From: Candidatus Thorarchaeota archaeon
Lineage (GTDB): Archaea > Asgardarchaeota > Thorarchaeia > Thorarchaeales > Thorarchaeaceae
Assembly (NCBI GenBank): GCA_020355105.1
Contig: CP070658.1
Location: forward strand, 2,372,594-2,378,019
Length of the DNA: 5,426 nucleotides
Direction: 5' to 3'
The notes beneath the pieces were generated by a model, which worked only from the letters and a program-made list of their open reading frames with translations, did not search any database and was not told the DNA's origin. Positions 4,877 to 5,426 of the stretch are shown here, piece by piece; the first letter of the stretch is position 1; each line of letters opens with the position of its first letter. The position numbers and the translations under genes were made by a program.

Positions 4877-5383
4877 TTGAGCGAAACAAAGCCAATAATA
4901 GTAGATGCAATGGTAGAGGGCGGTAAGGCATCCGGAGGCCCTCCAATTGGTCCGGCCCTTGGTCCTACTGGTGTCAACATCTTCCAGGTAGTCACCAAGA
5001 TTAACGAAGTGACTCAGCCATTTGCGGGACTGAAGGTCCCAGTCAAGATTACTGTCAATCCTGAGGACAAGAGCTTCACAGTTGATGTCGGAACGCCACC
5101 AACAAGTGCTCTAATCCTGAAGGAGATAGACCAACCAAAGGGTTCCAGTGAACCAAACACCAGCATCATCGGCAATCTCACCATTGAGCAGCTGAAGACC
5201 ATAGCGAAGGGAAAGGCAGACGATCTCTCAGCGCTCAACATGAAGGCCGCTGTACTGATAGTTTCAGGAACATGCGTTTCGATGGGTGTAACAATAGAAG
5301 GGAAGTCTGCAAAGGAGTTTCAACAGGACATCCGAAGTGGTATCTGGGACTCTCAGCTGGATGAGGCACTCAGGGGGACATAG
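4877..5383 (+). CDS. rpl11: Large ribosomal subunit protein L11 (uL11)
   Basis: Binds the GTPase-associated region of 23S rRNA and forms the base of the L10-L12 stalk that recruits translation factors. From TTG 4877 the protein has 168 residues, close to the archaeal norm of about 160-165. VEGGKASGGPPIGPALGPTG (13-32) is the universal L11 N-terminal loop with its conserved Gly/Pro run. GTPPTSALILKEI (72-84) and the C-terminal rRNA-binding part KAAVLIVSGTCVSMGVTIEG (123-142) are intact. The start is uncertain: TTG 4877 has AGGAG (4861-4865) 11 bases upstream and gives the expected MSETKPIIVDAMVEGG. GTG 4868 would add three residues and overlap a short upstream ORF stop as GTGA, but leaves only 2 bases after AGGAG. 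An upstream TTG-type frame opening at 4802 gives 25 extra residues unlike any L11. The rpl1 start follows 3 bases after the stop. Confidence 0.95.
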   Translation: MSETKPIIVDAMVEGGKASGGPPIGPALGPTGVNIFQVVTKINEVTQPFAGLKVPVKITVNPEDKSFTVDVGTPPTSALILKEIDQPKGSSEPNTSIIGNLTIEQLKTIAKGKADDLSALNMKAAVLIVSGTCVSMGVTIEGKSAKEFQQDIRSGIWDSQLDEALRGT

Positions 5384-5386
5384 CCG

Positions 5387-5426
5387 ATGTCAGTGAAGAT
5401 TGAACCAATTGAGGCAGCAGTGGCAG
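5387..5426 (+). CDS. rpl1: Large ribosomal subunit protein L1, N-terminal fragment (3' end outside window)
   Basis: Thirteen codons are visible: ATG at 5387, reading MSVKIEPIEAAVA. AGGGGGA (5372-5378) lies 8 bases upstream, inside the end of rpl11, so translation is probably coupled. The call rests mainly on the conserved archaeal order rpl11-rpl1-rpl10-rpl12; the visible residues are compatible with the first helix of L1 (an E-A-V type helix) but are too few to prove it. L1 forms the mobile stalk at the tRNA exit site and in methanogens represses its own operon by binding its mRNA. Confidence 0.75.
   Translation, partial: MSVKIEPIEAAVA

Overview
The window is archaeal chromosomal DNA of moderate GC content. 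It carries seven recognisable housekeeping genes, all on the + strand: the 3' end of ftsY, then argF, a PfkB-family kinase, ftsZ, secE, spt5, rpl11 and the first codons of rpl1. The archaeal assignment rests on the ftsZ-secE-spt5-rpl11-rpl1 order (classic in Euryarchaeota and some other archaeal lineages), an Spt5-type rather than NusG-type elongation factor, a very short single-span SecE, an archaeal-style L11, GGAGG-like ribosome binding sites and frequent TTG starts. An Asgard (Thorarchaeota-like) or deep euryarchaeal host is my impression, not something the sequence proves.

Layout. Bases 2-265 encode the C-terminal part of the SRP receptor FtsY. After a 73-base gap with a TATA-like box come argF (339-1265) and a PfkB-family sugar or nucleoside kinase (1278-2246), which look co-transcribed. 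A 79-base gap with a T-run and an inverted repeat precedes ftsZ (2326-3498). SecE (3560-3766) and Spt5 (3797-4471) follow closely. The stretch 4472-4876 lacks a conventional gene on the + strand. It appears to hold a small acidic ORF on the - strand (4378-4644) that overlaps the end of spt5, TATA-like boxes, and a strongly structured leader with a short ORF in front of rpl11 (4877-5383). rpl1 starts 3 bases after rpl11 and runs off the window.

Functionally the window joins membrane targeting and translocation (FtsY, SecE), cell division (FtsZ), transcription elongation (Spt5) and translation (L11, L1) with one arginine-biosynthesis enzyme.

The most unusual item is Spt5. It is about half again as long as the usual archaeal protein (224 versus roughly 150 residues). 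A C2H2/C2HC-type zinc finger with a basic tract is inserted inside the NGN domain, and there is a highly acidic C-terminal tail containing aromatic residues. The second most interesting area is the rpl11 leader, with three adjacent predicted hairpins, one capped by a C(UGCG)G tetraloop.
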